DNA of 64,000 nucleotides from Dendrophyllia cribrosa (taxonomy: Eukaryota > Cnidaria > Anthozoa > Scleractinia > Dendrophylliidae). Shown here in pieces: positions 45,135 to 55,916 of this stretch. The notes beneath the pieces are model-generated. The model ran no database searches. It was not told the DNA's origin and saw nothing but the letters and a program-made list of their open reading frames with translations. A program made the position numbers and the translations under genes. The stretch lies in the NCBI GenBank assembly GCA_024195265.1, contig JAJLRJ010000006.1, positions 15,125,139 through 15,189,138 of the forward strand. The letters are read 5' to 3'. Numbering within the stretch: the first letter of the stretch is position 1; every line of letters begins with the position of its first letter.

Positions 45135-45372
45135 CCAAGGGTAGGGATTTCTCCAATTGGTTATGTCTCGTTTGCCGTTGCTGGCGGGCTCGGGAAAAAA
45201 CGCATTTGACCCCCTCTTACGAGGTTTGAGGGAGGGGTATGCAGAGTAGTTGGTTGGGGAGGGTCTCAAATACGGGTTTTTCAAACCCCTAAATAAGCGG
45301 GCCGAACACAGTGAGGCCCGCTTATTTAGGGGTTTGAAAAACCCGTATTTGAGCCATCCCCAACCAACTACT
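45129..45372 (-). repeat. right terminal inverted repeat of the Polinton
   Basis: The outer 128 bp form a nearly perfect hairpin: arms 45245-45303 and 45315-45372 around the 11-nt loop 45304-45314; only a 6-7 nt patch (AGGGTCT against AGCCAT) is unpaired. The loop reads the same way on the + strand as in the left TIR, that is, inverted relative to the repeat. Confidence 0.93.
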
Positions 45373-45640
45373 AATACAATATTAAATAAATATGGTCATT
45401 AAAATTATACTAAATTACAAATATGATATAAACGATTTCAGGCTGGTCTGTCCTTTAATAGTATTTGATAGACTATTCCAGAGAACCGCCCCTCTATAGT
45501 GGAAGCTATTTTTTCCAGCCTCAGTATACGGTCTTGGTACAAATAAATTATGTGTTGAGTTTCTTAGATTGTAAGAATACATAGAGTTTGTACCATTAAA
45601 AATTTGAGCCAAATCCCTTAACTCGAGCACGTGGGGCGTG
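45373..45640 (-). mobile_element. non-LTR retrotransposon (Jockey/CR1-like) RT C-terminus, right of the Polinton
   Basis: Minus-strand frame 45415-45630 encodes YNLRNSTHNLFVPRPYTE and FHYRGAVLWNSLSNTIK, the characteristic end of Jockey/CR1-type reverse transcriptases (RN...FxxRGAxxWNSLP). The 5' part is missing, so the element was 5'-truncated before the Polinton landed in its 3' untranslated region. Confidence 0.75.
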
Positions 45641-46008
45641 CATACAGATAAATCTAAACAATACGAATCTTCTTAAGTGTAACAAATCTGCATACAATCG
45701 ATCACAATAAGGCACTTCGGGATCTAAATACAAACGAAACAATATATAACTTTAAGACACACCTCTTTCCCCGGTCTACAACTCAAGTATTTATAACGCT
45801 TCTTGATCTATCTTTCTCTCTTCAATCAATAACGCGTCTCTAGCTCGTGGTCTCGTGGTCCGAATGAAAGATAATACCGATGAATGTCTCACAAACACAA
45901 GGAGTATTGATTTGAAATAACTATGAGGTAGGTCACGCAATCACGGCCTAAAATAGCCTTCATTACAGCCATAATTAACCCTAAGTAACATCAAATTACT
46001 ACATGCAA
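45641..46008. other. non-coding, nothing recognised
   Basis: AT-rich spacer between the retroelement fragment and the 46017 transposon. Confidence 0.4.
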
Positions 46009-46016
46009 GCAGTAGG

Positions 46017-46519
46017 TAGGCCTTGGCGGATTGTGCTCCTAAAAGTGGCATATTATGCTACTAGCAGTGCTCGAAATTTTGCCAAATTATGCCAAAATTA
46101 TGCCAGAATTCCCAAATTATGCTCCTGATTTTCGAAATTATGCTCACAAAATGACGTAGATTCTGTACATATAGGCGCGCAATAACGACACCAAATTATG
46201 ATGTTTTTCAAGTAAACTGTTGTTGTAAATTTATTTGTGTTTTATGGCAGTTTGTCTCGGCCCTCAGCTGTCCAAATTAGCTGCTCGCATCTCTTAACCG
46301 TTTGTAAAATGCCTTCAACGACTTAACGATCACACTTGTATATACTGACTGAACCAAAAGAATATAGTACTCTCTTAATTTAAACTAACTCAAACCCGCG
46401 AACTATAACGTTGAAAGTATCAAGCCACGAAGTAAAGTAAGTGAGTAAGTCAGTCAGTCAGTCAGTCAGTCAGTCAGTAAGTAAGTAAGTAAGTCAGTCA
46501 GTCAGTCAGTCAGTCAGTC

Positions 46520-46554
<35 letters not shown>

Positions 46555-47025
46555 CAATCAGTCAGTCAGTAAGTAAGTAAGTAAGTAGGTAAGTAAGGAA
46601 GGAAGAAAGGAAGGAAGTAATCGACGCCATGTTGCGCCATGTTGGAGTTGGTAGGTAGGTAGGTAGGTAGGTAGGTAGGTATGTTGGAGAAGCCGGATGG
46701 GTTCATGGGAAACCAGAGTACCAGACTCCTCCAAAAGGTTAACCGCGCACGCAGAATTCGCCAAAAGAGGCCTAGTAACTAAGCATGTCAGAACAAAGTC
46801 AATATTACTATTAGCGTAGCTAAAACACGAATTGCAAGAACATGCTACCTAAATTTAATTTATTTCTGTAAAAAATACACCATATTATTTACTAAATTTT
46901 ATTAATTTATGCTCCAAAAAGTGCTAAAATTTGCTAATTATGCCGTGGCAGTGCTCGTTTAAAAAATTATGCTTTTTTGCTCCAATTATGTCAAAAAATA
47001 TGCTAGCACAATCCGCCAAGGCCTA
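46017..47025. mobile_element. non-autonomous DNA transposon, TIR TAGGCCTTGGCGGATTGTGC, 8-bp target duplication
   Basis: 1,009 bp. Both ends read TAGGCCTTGGCGGATTGTGCT inward. Flanks GCAGTAGG (46009-46016) and GCAGTGGG (47026-47033) differ by one base. Inside both ends, AAATTATGC-type words recur in the same orientation. The outer TIR shares TAGGCCT and GATTGTGCTC with the 48083 element, so they belong to one superfamily. No transposase; the centre is a tetranucleotide repeat. Confidence 0.88.
46436..46680. repeat. AAGT/CAGT and GTAG microsatellite
   Basis: Alternating runs of AAGT/CAGT (46436-46600), AGGAAGGA, and GTAGGTAG (46650-46682) inside the 46017 transposon. Confidence 0.9.
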
Positions 47026-47033
47026 GCAGTGGG

Positions 47034-48074
47034 ATTTCTGATTGTCGAAGCTTCTAAAAGGGTTGCTCGCGATAAAAACTCGTTTGAAGTTTGCTCTTTG
47101 AGCGAGTTACCAGTCTTTTTTGGTGAATGATGTTTTTCTAGCCTGCGTGCTGCCCAACCTCGTTCCCAGGGTCTCTCTTCTTCCCGCCCCCTCTCTCGCT
47201 CTTGGGGGCGGGAAGAAGAGAGACCCTGGGAACGAGGTTGCGTGCTGCCCTCTCCGATTTCCTTGCTCACCGGGGAAAATGAAGCAGAGGAAATAGGCGA
47301 AGTCTGCGCTCAGGCTACGTTTTTCTCGATCACATTTATTCATCAGTTTGCCGAGGCGGTTTCCTGCGGTTCTTATTACTCGCTCGGGCCAGTCTCCGCG
47401 GGTCTACTTCAGCTACCAGAAGCCTTTACGCGCACGACAGTCTACCTTAATATAGGAAATTAAGGAAGCATGTTATTAACGCGAATTTCAAAAATTCGCG
47501 TTAATTAAATGCCCCTAAATTTATAGCATCGTTAATTAAAATACCACTAATTTACAGCACCTTTATTTCATAACAAATTACATATTAGTCGGCTTCATGG
47601 TTGGCGCGCTGCAGGTATAGCAGACGCTATAGAAAGCGCTCGAGAGACGGGATGTTTCTCAGCAGCAAATCGCGATGAACGCCTCCTTTAAACTCAGAAT
47701 CTCAACAAACATCACTTACCAGTGAAAACAAATGGGAGGGCGTCACGCTTCCACGAAGCGGCCTATACGATTTGAACAAGAACACCGTTCTGTTTTCAAG
47801 TAGGCTCGTTTCCAGCCGTTCGGAGGAATCCAGTTTTGAGACTCCTGCCAACAACATTGCGCTTGTCCGTGACGTCACATCCGCTTTTTATGCAAATTAG
47901 AGTTTAGTTGCCGGTCTGTCACTCAGGACAATGAAGACATATATCGTTAATTCATAAAGAGCTGTTAATTCTTAGGAATCTTGCAAGAAAATATATCATT
48001 GTTTACTTGGTGAAAGTTGGCAGCAACAAAACATTGATTTGGAAGGTGTGTTGCGTCAGTGATGTGCGCGAAGG
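47034..48074. other. non-coding spacer between the two related transposons
   Basis: Holds the foldback at 47155-47240 and a short palindrome GCGAATTTCAAAAATTCGC (47479-47497); no gene recognised. Confidence 0.5.
47155..47240. repeat. short foldback, second copy of the 19754 family
   Basis: Starts CAACCTCGTTCCCAGGGTCT and ends with its exact complement GGGAACGAGGTTG; arms of about 37 bp through TCTTCTTCCCGCCCC. Better preserved than the 19754 copy. Confidence 0.9.
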
Positions 48075-48458
48075 AACGCGGGTAGGCCTATCCTGATTGT
48101 GCTCGTAAAATGCTGAAAAGTTGCTTTCGAGAATGCCAAAAAGTTGCTAAAAAATTGGCAAAAATCGAAAAAGTTGCTACCTAAATTTCATGATAGTTTC
48201 ATACAAACGTTAATTACCATTTCTTTCAGTGTTACGCGACCCTTCGAATCAAAACTACTTTGAGCAGTTCGATTTACGAGAGAGGTGCAGTATTGCGTAT
48301 TATCATTATATCAGGACTAATAATCAGTTATGATATATCATGTTTTTTCTAATACATCTCTTCTTAAAAATATTGCTATTATCATGATATATCTTTGGTG
48401 ATATAAGGGGTTGATTTTTTGATATTCCGCAATGGGTTTTTCTCATATAAAGATATGT

Positions 48459-48807
48459 TATCATGATATTATCAGAATATTTAGTTAAGTAGAATTTGTT
48501 CTCCTCCCAGTGATACAGTGATTTATCATGATATTATCAGAATATTTAATTAAGTAGAATTTGTTCTCCTCCCAGTGATACAGTGATTTATCATGATATT
48601 ATCAGAATATTTAATGAAGGAACTTTAACGTCTATACTACCAGTGATAGTGATAAATCATGATATTATCAGAATATTTAATGAGGCAACTTTACTTCTGC
48701 TACCAGTGATAGAGTGATAAATCATGATATTATCAGAATATTTAATTAAGTAGAATTTGTTCTTCTTCCAGTGATAAAGTGAAAAATCATGATATTATCA
48801 GAATACT
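48459..48807. repeat. about 65-bp tandem repeats built on TATCATGATATTATCAGAAT
   Basis: Six copies of a unit carrying TATCATGATATTATCAGAAT and CAGTGATA words. Related ATCATGATATATC palindromes recur at 49830-50290 on the other side of the coding fragment. Confidence 0.88.
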
Positions 48808-48823
48808 TCTGTTCCCCTCGACT

Positions 48824-48900
48824 CTAAACCCTAACCCTAACCCTAAACACAACCCTAACCCTAACCCTAACCCTAACACCGTAAAGTAACCCTAACCCTT
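48824..48900. repeat. interstitial telomeric repeat (CCCTAA)n
   Basis: About eight CCCTAA units with small interruptions, inside a DNA transposon and directly after the 65-bp repeats. The animal telomere repeat is TTAGGG/CCCTAA. Confidence 0.93.
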
Positions 48901-49346
48901 ACATCTGCCCCCGCCAAGTGCAATAGACAATACTCTGTGACTATAATTTGTGTCTTTTATTCCTTAATAGTAGCTAGCCTTCTTTTTTCTTTCAATTACT
49001 TTTACACTGTACTGTTTTCTTGTTTAATTTCTGCGCTTTTTTTGGAAACATGCGTTCTACTTTACTTTACTTTGTCTTTTCTTTTGTGTTTTGTCTGTTC
49101 CTTTATTAAAGCAAACTTGAAAACAACATGATAAACTTTCAACGCTTGATACTTGCTAATACGTGCTTTGCAACATGGGTTTCCAAAAAGAAAAATTTCC
49201 TTCTAATACTCCTTTTTATTGCATTGTATTTTGGGCCCAAGTCTTGCAAATAATGCTTCTCTGATTCTTTATATTATACAGAATAACTTATCACTCCAGT
49301 TTATGTACTGTTATCTACTGACAAACATGGTCATAGTTTTCTGGAG

Positions 49347-49754
49347 ATGTACGTAGGTGATATTACGAGATTAAAGTACCTCGGTTACGACAGGGCATGT
49401 GGGCTAGTGCCGTACCTAAGAAATCAGGCGAAAAACGGCAGTTCAGGCGCGATACTTCTTCTTGAACACGTCAAATTTTTAGTTGACATTTTTCATGTTT
49501 CGAAACATACGGAAGCTGTTTGTATGCCGCCGGACAATCCCAAATGTGAATTTCACCCGCACCTTCCCCAGTTTTCTACCATCAAAGGCGTGGCCAACAC
49601 TGAATCCTGCGAACAGGGATTTCGTCGTCTCAACCAGTACTTCGAAGTTACACGCAAAATGACTCAATACAAACGGAATATTCTTTTTTGGTTTGTTAAT
49701 AACAGATTTAACACAGATCTGGAAAGTGAACTAAAAAGGCGCAAACTAATGTAA
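49347..49754 (+). pseudogene. KDZ-like transposase C-terminal fragment
   Basis: 135 aa open frame. Recognisable pieces: [14 protein letters not shown] (RNase H-like core region), [20 protein letters not shown] (conserved D-x-FH and C), then [19 protein letters not shown] and [14 protein letters not shown], the CEQ motif and aromatic tail typical of Kyakuja-Dileera-Zisupton transposases and their CxC-type relatives. The N-terminal two thirds are missing, with an in-frame stop (49284) not far upstream, so it is probably not a full enzyme. A splice acceptor-like ATTATACAG at 49281 could make it a last exon. Confidence 0.65.
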
Positions 49755-50924
49755 GCCGAGTTAATGTAAAAGTATTATGAGAAAAGAAAAAGGCAATGTA
49801 CTTCTGTAAATACATGGACGAATTGATCTTATCATGATATATCAAACTATCACTGTGTCTTGTCTTCTTTCTTAAATCACTAGAGTGAGATTTGAGAGTG
49901 ATAGTGATACATGATATGATAACTTGCTTTATTTCAAGAAAACTTTCTATGCTCCTAGATAGGTGGACAATTTTGATATTATCATGATATATCACAATAT
50001 CATTGTGTCTGTTATGCTTGGTAAAATGGTGAAATCACTTGAGTGAGATTTGAGAATGATAGTGATACATGATATGATTCTAACTTGATAGTGATACCTT
50101 GATAATGATAATTAGAAAATTTGATAGCGAAAATTCTTCTAGCAACTATCATGTAAATACGATATGATAATGATATTTTTGATATTTAAAATGGAAAATT
50201 ATTTTTGGCTTTTATCATTCTGTTATCACCCAAATATCACTGAGATATCAAAATATCAATTATCAAACTAATAATATTCTATCACGATATTTTGATAAAC
50301 AGCAATCCTGCACCTTAGTGCGATTTACCCTGCCGTCAATCATACCTTATATGGAAAGAGTTCGTTTCTTCGGACGCCATTGCAGGCTGGTGATCACGCA
50401 GGAGTATACAAACTCCTCGCTCAAAGTAGTTTTGATTCGAAGGGTCGCGTAACAGTGAAATCAGTGGTAAAAGCTTTAGTTTTCGTCCTTCTCAAAAATT
50501 GCTAATATCAGTTAAGAAACATAGCTTGCAGTAGCTCGCAATATGGGCGCATTTTATGGAAACTCTTAACGGAATAAATTCTTAACTAATAATCAATACT
50601 CGGTATTTCTTTTTTCGCGTCCGCCTACAGTTCAGAATCTAGTTGACCATCCTTTTTCGTTCATGACAAGTAAATAATGAAACAAAGGCGACCTTAATAA
50701 AAACCTGTGCCTAAAAGTAATTAAGTGATTGCTTTGGTTTGGCATTGCTACGCCTCGTGATTGGCTAAAAAATCTCGCGCCACTTTCTCAACCAATCAGA
50801 AGTAAAACCAAAACCAATCGTGACTTGCTCGCACACGTTTTCCCGCGCTTGGCGCCTGCTACATGTCTTTGCTTCAAGCTCTGATTGGTTCATTGGATTG
50901 TCTGCGTCTGTTGTGATTGGCCAG

Positions 50925-51120
50925 AGTAATAGGCCATTTGCACGATGGCGTCATTTGACTACAACTACCAGAATTCATTTCGTTTTTCCTTTCTTATTTA
51001 AATTTTTTAATCCCAGTGCGGTTTAAATAACAATAGCCCCAATTTGCACAACAAAACAAAAAACTAAAGGATTCTGGTAGTTGTAGTCATATGACGTCAT
51101 CGTGCAAATGGCCTATTACT
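50925..51120. repeat. foldback MITE (AGTAATAGGCCATTTGCACG)
   Basis: Starts AGTAATAGGCCATTTGCACG and ends CGTGCAAATGGCCTATTACT; the arms continue through TGACTACAACTACCAGAAT. Nested near the right end of the 48083 element. Confidence 0.9.
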
Positions 51121-51628
51121 TTGGTTTTGGTTTTACGATACTCTAGTGAAAATTGCTCTAATATTAGATAAGGATCGCAATAAGCGTGCGAAACGTACCC
51201 TGAGAGCAGTGGATTCTTCTACGCCGAGCTACGCAGGGTATGCGAAACGTTATCAAGTGACAAGTTTTTTTGTTCAAAACGTTGATTAACATTAATAAAT
51301 TCGCATAAATTGAAGTTTTATATCAAATTGTTCACTTTTTTGTGCTTGTCATGTGCTGTAAACTTATAATGTGCTCAAAAGTTGCTCAGAAAGGCAAAAC
51401 TTGCTCGAGGTTGCTAGAACTGCAAAAAGTTGCTCCAAATGCCAAAAGTTGCTAAAAAGTTGCCGAGCACAATCGGGACAGGCCTAAACGCGGGCGCACA
51501 AAACGGCTGGAAATCGAGCCTCGCTCACAAGCGAACACAGCTGCTAAATGTCATGATGCGTATTGTAGTTCAGTTATATTCAATTTTTTTAATTGTTAAT
51601 GGTAAAACCAATAAGCAATAATTCTAAG

Positions 51629-51747
51629 CAAAATATTTCCAAAATGCTCCAGCCTTTAAAATAACAATTGCAAAGTTAAGGACAATCATTATTTTAACGG
51701 CTGGCTGTTTTAAAATAATATGTAAGGGCATTTTGGAAATATTTTGC
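51629..51747. repeat. small foldback
   Basis: GCAAAATATTTCCAAAATGC at the left and its complement at the right, with a partly inverted AT-rich centre. Confidence 0.75.
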
Positions 51748-52626
51748 TTTATGCAAATTATTTGCTTAATTACTGTTTTGCCTAAAAATAATTTTTGATA
51801 TACTCGAAACCCGTCCTATAAATTTTCTTGAAACTTCGTCTGCAGCTAGTGGTACGTGAGAACTACAAAATTTGAAAGTTTCATTGTGAATTGTCTGACT
51901 AGATTTTGAGAAAAACGACATTGTTTAAAACAAATGGCAATAAACTGGCATAAAACTTTGATCACATTTCATAAACTTGGTGAAGTATGAAAGCAACCGA
52001 AGCATGTCTTCCCTGCAAAATTTTGATTTCAAAACATACAGCCCACGGCGAAAAAAAACTGAGTCGAAAAGAATACCCGGCAACTTATTTGCATGTCACT
52101 GAATACGAATGGAATAAGTCAAATAAACTAATTCAGTATAACTTTATATTTTCTCGTTGAAACCTTACATATAAGTGAGCGTAAACATTGAAGAGCAAGT
52201 TATCGAGTGATTACTTTCCTGGGGGATTGTTTCGTTTTACAAGATGCCCCAAACACATGATACTGGGATAAAAAAAATATTTAAATGAAAGTTCTTAACT
52301 TTCGCGGGTTTGATCATCACGAACCTTTGACGATGTGCGAAAAAAAAATAAACATAAACCCGTGAGAATGGGTCGCAGGGTAAGATGTATCGAAATCTTC
52401 TTTGCTGTGGTAGTTTCGATTTCAAATGATTCCCAAACGGTGTGACCCGTTGCACCCGGGTTAAAACTGAAGTGGTTCAAATGGGAACAGCAAACTTGAC
52501 AGTAGATCTCGGATCGTATTAGCTCAACATCATATAGCAGTTTTTAATTGAGTTATGTTAGTTAGGTTATTTATTAATGTTACTTAACTCTTAATTTACG
52601 ATTTGTCTGTCCAGACAGAAACAGTA

Positions 52627-52636
52627 CCCCCCCCCC

Positions 52637-52667
<31 letters not shown>

Positions 52668-52696
52668 ACGCATACACGCACGCACACACACACCCC
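52627..52696. repeat. poly-C and (CA)n microsatellite
   Basis: Run of about 27 C followed by CACA repeats with CG and CAT variants. Confidence 0.95.
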
Positions 52697-53320
52697 GAGT
52701 GTCATGTTCTACGGAGAGTCCCATCAGTACAATAGTGTGTGCGCTCACGTGGCCCTTGAATTACCGTCCGCCATGTTGGAGGACCAGTTTGATGAGTTTT
52801 CCCTGTGTTTACCTTCCAGAGAGCGGACAGCGCAAGCGCTTTTAAAAAGTAACTCGCGTTTCGCTTCACGTTGTGAATTAAAATCGTTAAGGTAGCTAAT
52901 TTACAGCGCTTTTTTGTCGGTGGGGCTAGTTTAAATCCCAAAACCCTTTTTTTTTCGATTCTCATGGCCGTATTCGTTTGATTGATAGATGGATTGATTT
53001 GCCGCCCGATATTTTTAAAACTTGAAAACATTATCACAGAGTTGAAAATCAGCCAGACTTTTAAAAATCGGTTTTACTCTGTTTCCGGTCGTCCCAGATT
53101 TTGCCGATGTCTGGAAAATCACCGATCATCACAGAAATCTGGGACGCTTCGGAAAAATAGAAACGCTCCCGATTTTCCTGATTTGTCCCCGACCATCCCA
53201 GATGATCCAGGATGTCTACGATTGAGTGTTTTTATAAGTTGGCAAAATCTGTGACGGTCGGGAAACAACGAAATCCCCGATCGTCTGGGATTTTCTCCAC
53301 ATATGAAAATTACGCTTAAA

Positions 53321-53713
53321 TTAAACGGGCTATGTCACCTATTTTTTAAATCACTTTGAAAAACCAAAAAAATATATTTGTTTCAATGGCAGCCTAAAAA
53401 TAATGGTTCAGTTTTGCTAACAAACACTCTACTAGTGCACATAAACTAGTATTCATTATCTTTGACTGCAGATGGCCCAGGATGGAAATGGATTGCAACT
53501 TGAAAAAATTGGCCAATTTTTTCAAGTTTCTCCCAAGTGTCATGGAAAAATCACAGATAAACTGATTATGATTTGTTCTTCCTTGAAGAAATCACTTGAT
53601 ATTTTTCCTTGGTGTTCTAAGAGCAACTTTATGTTTGAGCAAAGGTACTTTGTCAACTATTTGGTGTATTTTGACCAAAACACAGCAAAATCTGCGTGAC
53701 AATGCTCCTTTAA
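53321..53713. repeat. MITE-like element with TTAAA-GGGCTATGTCAC type ends
   Basis: Left TTAAACGGGCTATGTCAC and right GTGACAATGCTCCTTTAA form an imperfect inverted pair with TTAA at both borders. The open + frame inside shows no family similarity. Confidence 0.6.
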
Positions 53714-54763
53714 GATATAAGGCCGACAAATCGTAGAATCTGTCTTGCAGCGCGTCTGTTTAGATGATACAATTTGTCGCCGCTAGTTTGTCGGTTCCTT
53801 GATTGCACGCTGCAATTCATGGTCTGCACGAAATTTTGTTTCGAAGTGGTTTCTGTAAGAAAAATTGCCTTGATCCCAGGGTGCTTACCATTTAGTAAAT
53901 GAAAACCGGTTTTTGCGGGAAAGCAAACGGTTCGGTTGATTTTCCGGGAATTTCGATTGGAACTAGTAAACAAAAAAATTCAGCGATTAAAAACTAGCGT
54001 ATTAATTAGTCATTTTGTTCAATTGTTGGTCGTGGAAACAAGAGTGACAAGTTTCCGAATCTAGCATGTTTTTATTTTTAAGTTTAAACAAACTAACGAG
54101 AACAAACACCGCCTAGTAAAATATCAGAAAATAACCCACTTGATAAGGACACCGTTTATACCGTGAATATTTCATATTCTGGATCGATCACTTGAAAAGT
54201 CAAGAAAAGATATGTATGGTTTGATTTTATTAAAACAAAATGTAAGCAAACATTTTGGAACTCATGTAAATATAGTAAAACTGCAAAAAATTCAAATTTT
54301 GTTTATATCAGACCACGTTCTAATAGAGATCCTGAAGCAAAATCGTTGGCATAAAGTGGGAGGGTCAACTTCCTGGAAGTGGTGTTGGGGCTTGAGGCCA
54401 ATCACCTCATCCTTCTAAAAAACGCTACCTTATTACGAAAACCGAAAGTTCATTCATTCACTAATGCTACTTCTGGAGTAGCACAACTACTTTACGGAAT
54501 CTAGACGAAGTTTATGTTGTGGTTTCATTTTTGTTTTGGTCCATCAATTTTCAAACCAGTTTGATTTTTAATTTCCTTTGTTTAAAAATATGCTAATAAA
54601 TCTCAACCAAAGGAAAATAAAACTTAAACTGGCAAGCTTAATATTAACTTTTACATCAAATGGGAGAACGAACCCGTAAAGGTTCAGGTTCAAGCCGTAA
54701 GCAAACTTGTTCGCTGATGAGGTCGTTGGTTTCTCCCAAATTAACCATCAAGATTGGCAAAAC

Positions 54764-54846
54764 TGCAGTTGTAGCAAGGTTTGATGGCATCGATGTGCTG
54801 GGCATTAGTGAGTGCCGATGGGCTGGCTTGGGAAGTATTAAGACAT
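54764..54846 (+). mobile_element. fragment of a non-LTR retrotransposon endonuclease
   Basis: Reads AVVARFDGIDVLGISECRW followed by AG, the start of an apurinic-type endonuclease domain in RTE/Jockey-like elements. About 83 bp absent from copy A. Confidence 0.6.
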
Positions 54847-54878
54847 AAACAGGAGAACAAAAGTCCATCACTCAGCTG

Positions 54879-55272
54879 TAAACTTTGTGACGTATTGCTT
54901 TGTTACGAATGCGTTTCGTAACAAGAACAAAGTCAATCCAGCGATAACAATAACTATTTGTAGTAAACGAATATGAACAACAATAACTCAAAGATGTTTC
55001 GCATTTGGAGTATTTTAATGCAAAATTAAAACCGAGCTGCAGACTTGAAATCATAAATTTTTACCCTTGTTTTTGTGGCCTAGTGGCGTGGTTCATGTTA
55101 CGGCAGTCAGACGACTCGAGTTCGAATCTCGCCCTGAACCTTTTTTTATGCGTTCTTCAAGTCGTTACGTTTAATTTTACGAAAATTTAATATCGAACCG
55201 TGTCAGTATAAAAACATATGCTTGTCGCAATATTGCGTTACGCGTTACCTTTTTTTATTCACTGGTTGGCTC
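54879..55272 (+). mobile_element. SINE-like insertion with tRNA-like promoter in copy B
   Basis: Absent from copy A. At 55075-55140 a Pol III A-box-like word (TGGCCTAGTGG) and a B-box-like word (AGTTCGAATCT) are spaced as in a tRNA, followed by a T7 terminator. A T-stem with four of five pairs forms, but no acceptor stem could be built, so it is tRNA-derived, not a working tRNA gene. Confidence 0.5.
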
Positions 55273-55916
55273 ACAGGAGCCTTTGATTTATCTCTTGGTC
55301 ACCAGTGAATAATCTTGTCATCACAGCAAGATTAAACTCGCGATACATCAGAATCGCCATCGTTTAAGTTTATGCACCAACTAATGATGCTTCTTTGCCC
55401 TCCAACAGTTTGCTTGCTGTGCTTCGGTTTCAAAATAGTCACTTCAAAATGAACTTTAGGTTTAATAGACACAAATTATTGTATTAATGTTTCCAAGTAA
55501 CAAACCTTACAATGTAAAAAAGAACAGTAACTAAAAGTTATTTTCCTAGGAATAATGGAACTTAACTAAACAGAACTTAAGACACGGCGGGGCCAAACAC
55601 CCATCAAATTAAAAGATCATCAAAGCTAATTTTGCCCCTTTGCACATTTGTTCACCAAACTTCGCATATTCCCTTGTGTTGTTGTCCAAATCTTTTAAAT
55701 GGTAAAAAAAAGTCAAAATATCAAATTCTGACGTCATAAATGATGACGTCACAAAACAAGTGGTACAAAGTTTCTAATTTCATACCATCAAATATTTCAT
55801 TCGAAAGAGTTTAACTAGGGATCTAATATACCGAAAACCGTAACTAGCCATGACAAATATTTCTCGAGTTATAACAATTTGAAGACATTTCAGTCCATAC
55901 ATTTCCTATTAAATCA

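Larger units (their letters stand above)
28922..45372. mobile_element. Polinton/Maverick element (endogenous adintovirus-like), 16,451 bp, both ends present
   Basis: Bounded by terminal inverted repeats of about 231 and 244 bp beginning AGTAGTTGGTTGG. AATAC (28917-28921 and 45373-45377) directly abuts both ends; AATACA is also readable as a 6-bp duplication if it overlaps the first A of the left end. Carries the Polinton hallmark set: protein-primed DNA polymerase B, retroviral-type integrase, packaging ATPase, major and minor capsid candidates. Also encodes an exonuclease, a VLTF3-like zinc ribbon protein and small membrane proteins. Base composition is visibly more GC-rich than the flanks. 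Genes are arranged in blocks: + (29.1-31.2), - (31.2-33.4), + (33.4-35.3), - (35.2-35.8), + (35.8-41.4), - (41.3-45.1). No adenain-like protease found. Most long genes carry frameshifts or in-frame stops. Confidence 0.95.
48083..51486. mobile_element. DNA transposon with KDZ/Zisupton-like transposase remnant and perfect 8-bp target duplication
   Basis: 3,404 bp. Ends TAGGCCTATCCTGATTGTGC and (reverse strand) TAGGCCTGTCCCGATTGTGC. Perfect 8-bp duplication AACGCGGG at 48075-48082 and 51487-51494. AAAAGTTGCT words cluster inside both ends (48116, 48139, 48169; 51377, 51424, 51444) in the same orientation. A second perfect 36-bp inverted repeat lies further in (48230-48265 / 50419-50454), so the central 2.2 kb may be a nested unit. 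Contains direct repeats, telomeric repeats, a transposase fragment and a foldback. 8-bp duplications are typical of KDZ and hAT elements. Confidence 0.88.
51495..53320. other. non-coding region
   Basis: Holds one short inverted repeat (51629-51747, GCAAAATATTTCCAAAATGC), a C27 plus (CA)n microsatellite at 52627-52696, and GATTTTCC/GGTCGGGG-like words at 53080-53290 that may be another decayed element. No gene found. Confidence 0.45.

Noticed and set aside
28922..45372. CRISPR array, bacterial operon or plasmid features
   Set aside because: No spaced identical repeats, no ribosome-binding sites, and intron-containing animal genes flank the element.
48829..48900. True chromosome end
   Set aside because: Only about eight imperfect CCCTAA units, embedded in a transposon with unique sequence on both sides.
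53472..53699. 75-codon open frame as a gene
   Set aside because: Lies inside a MITE-like element and has no recognisable similarity or splice context.
55075..55141. Possible functional tRNA gene
   Set aside because: A- and B-box words and a T-run are present, but no acceptor stem pairs; treated as SINE-like.
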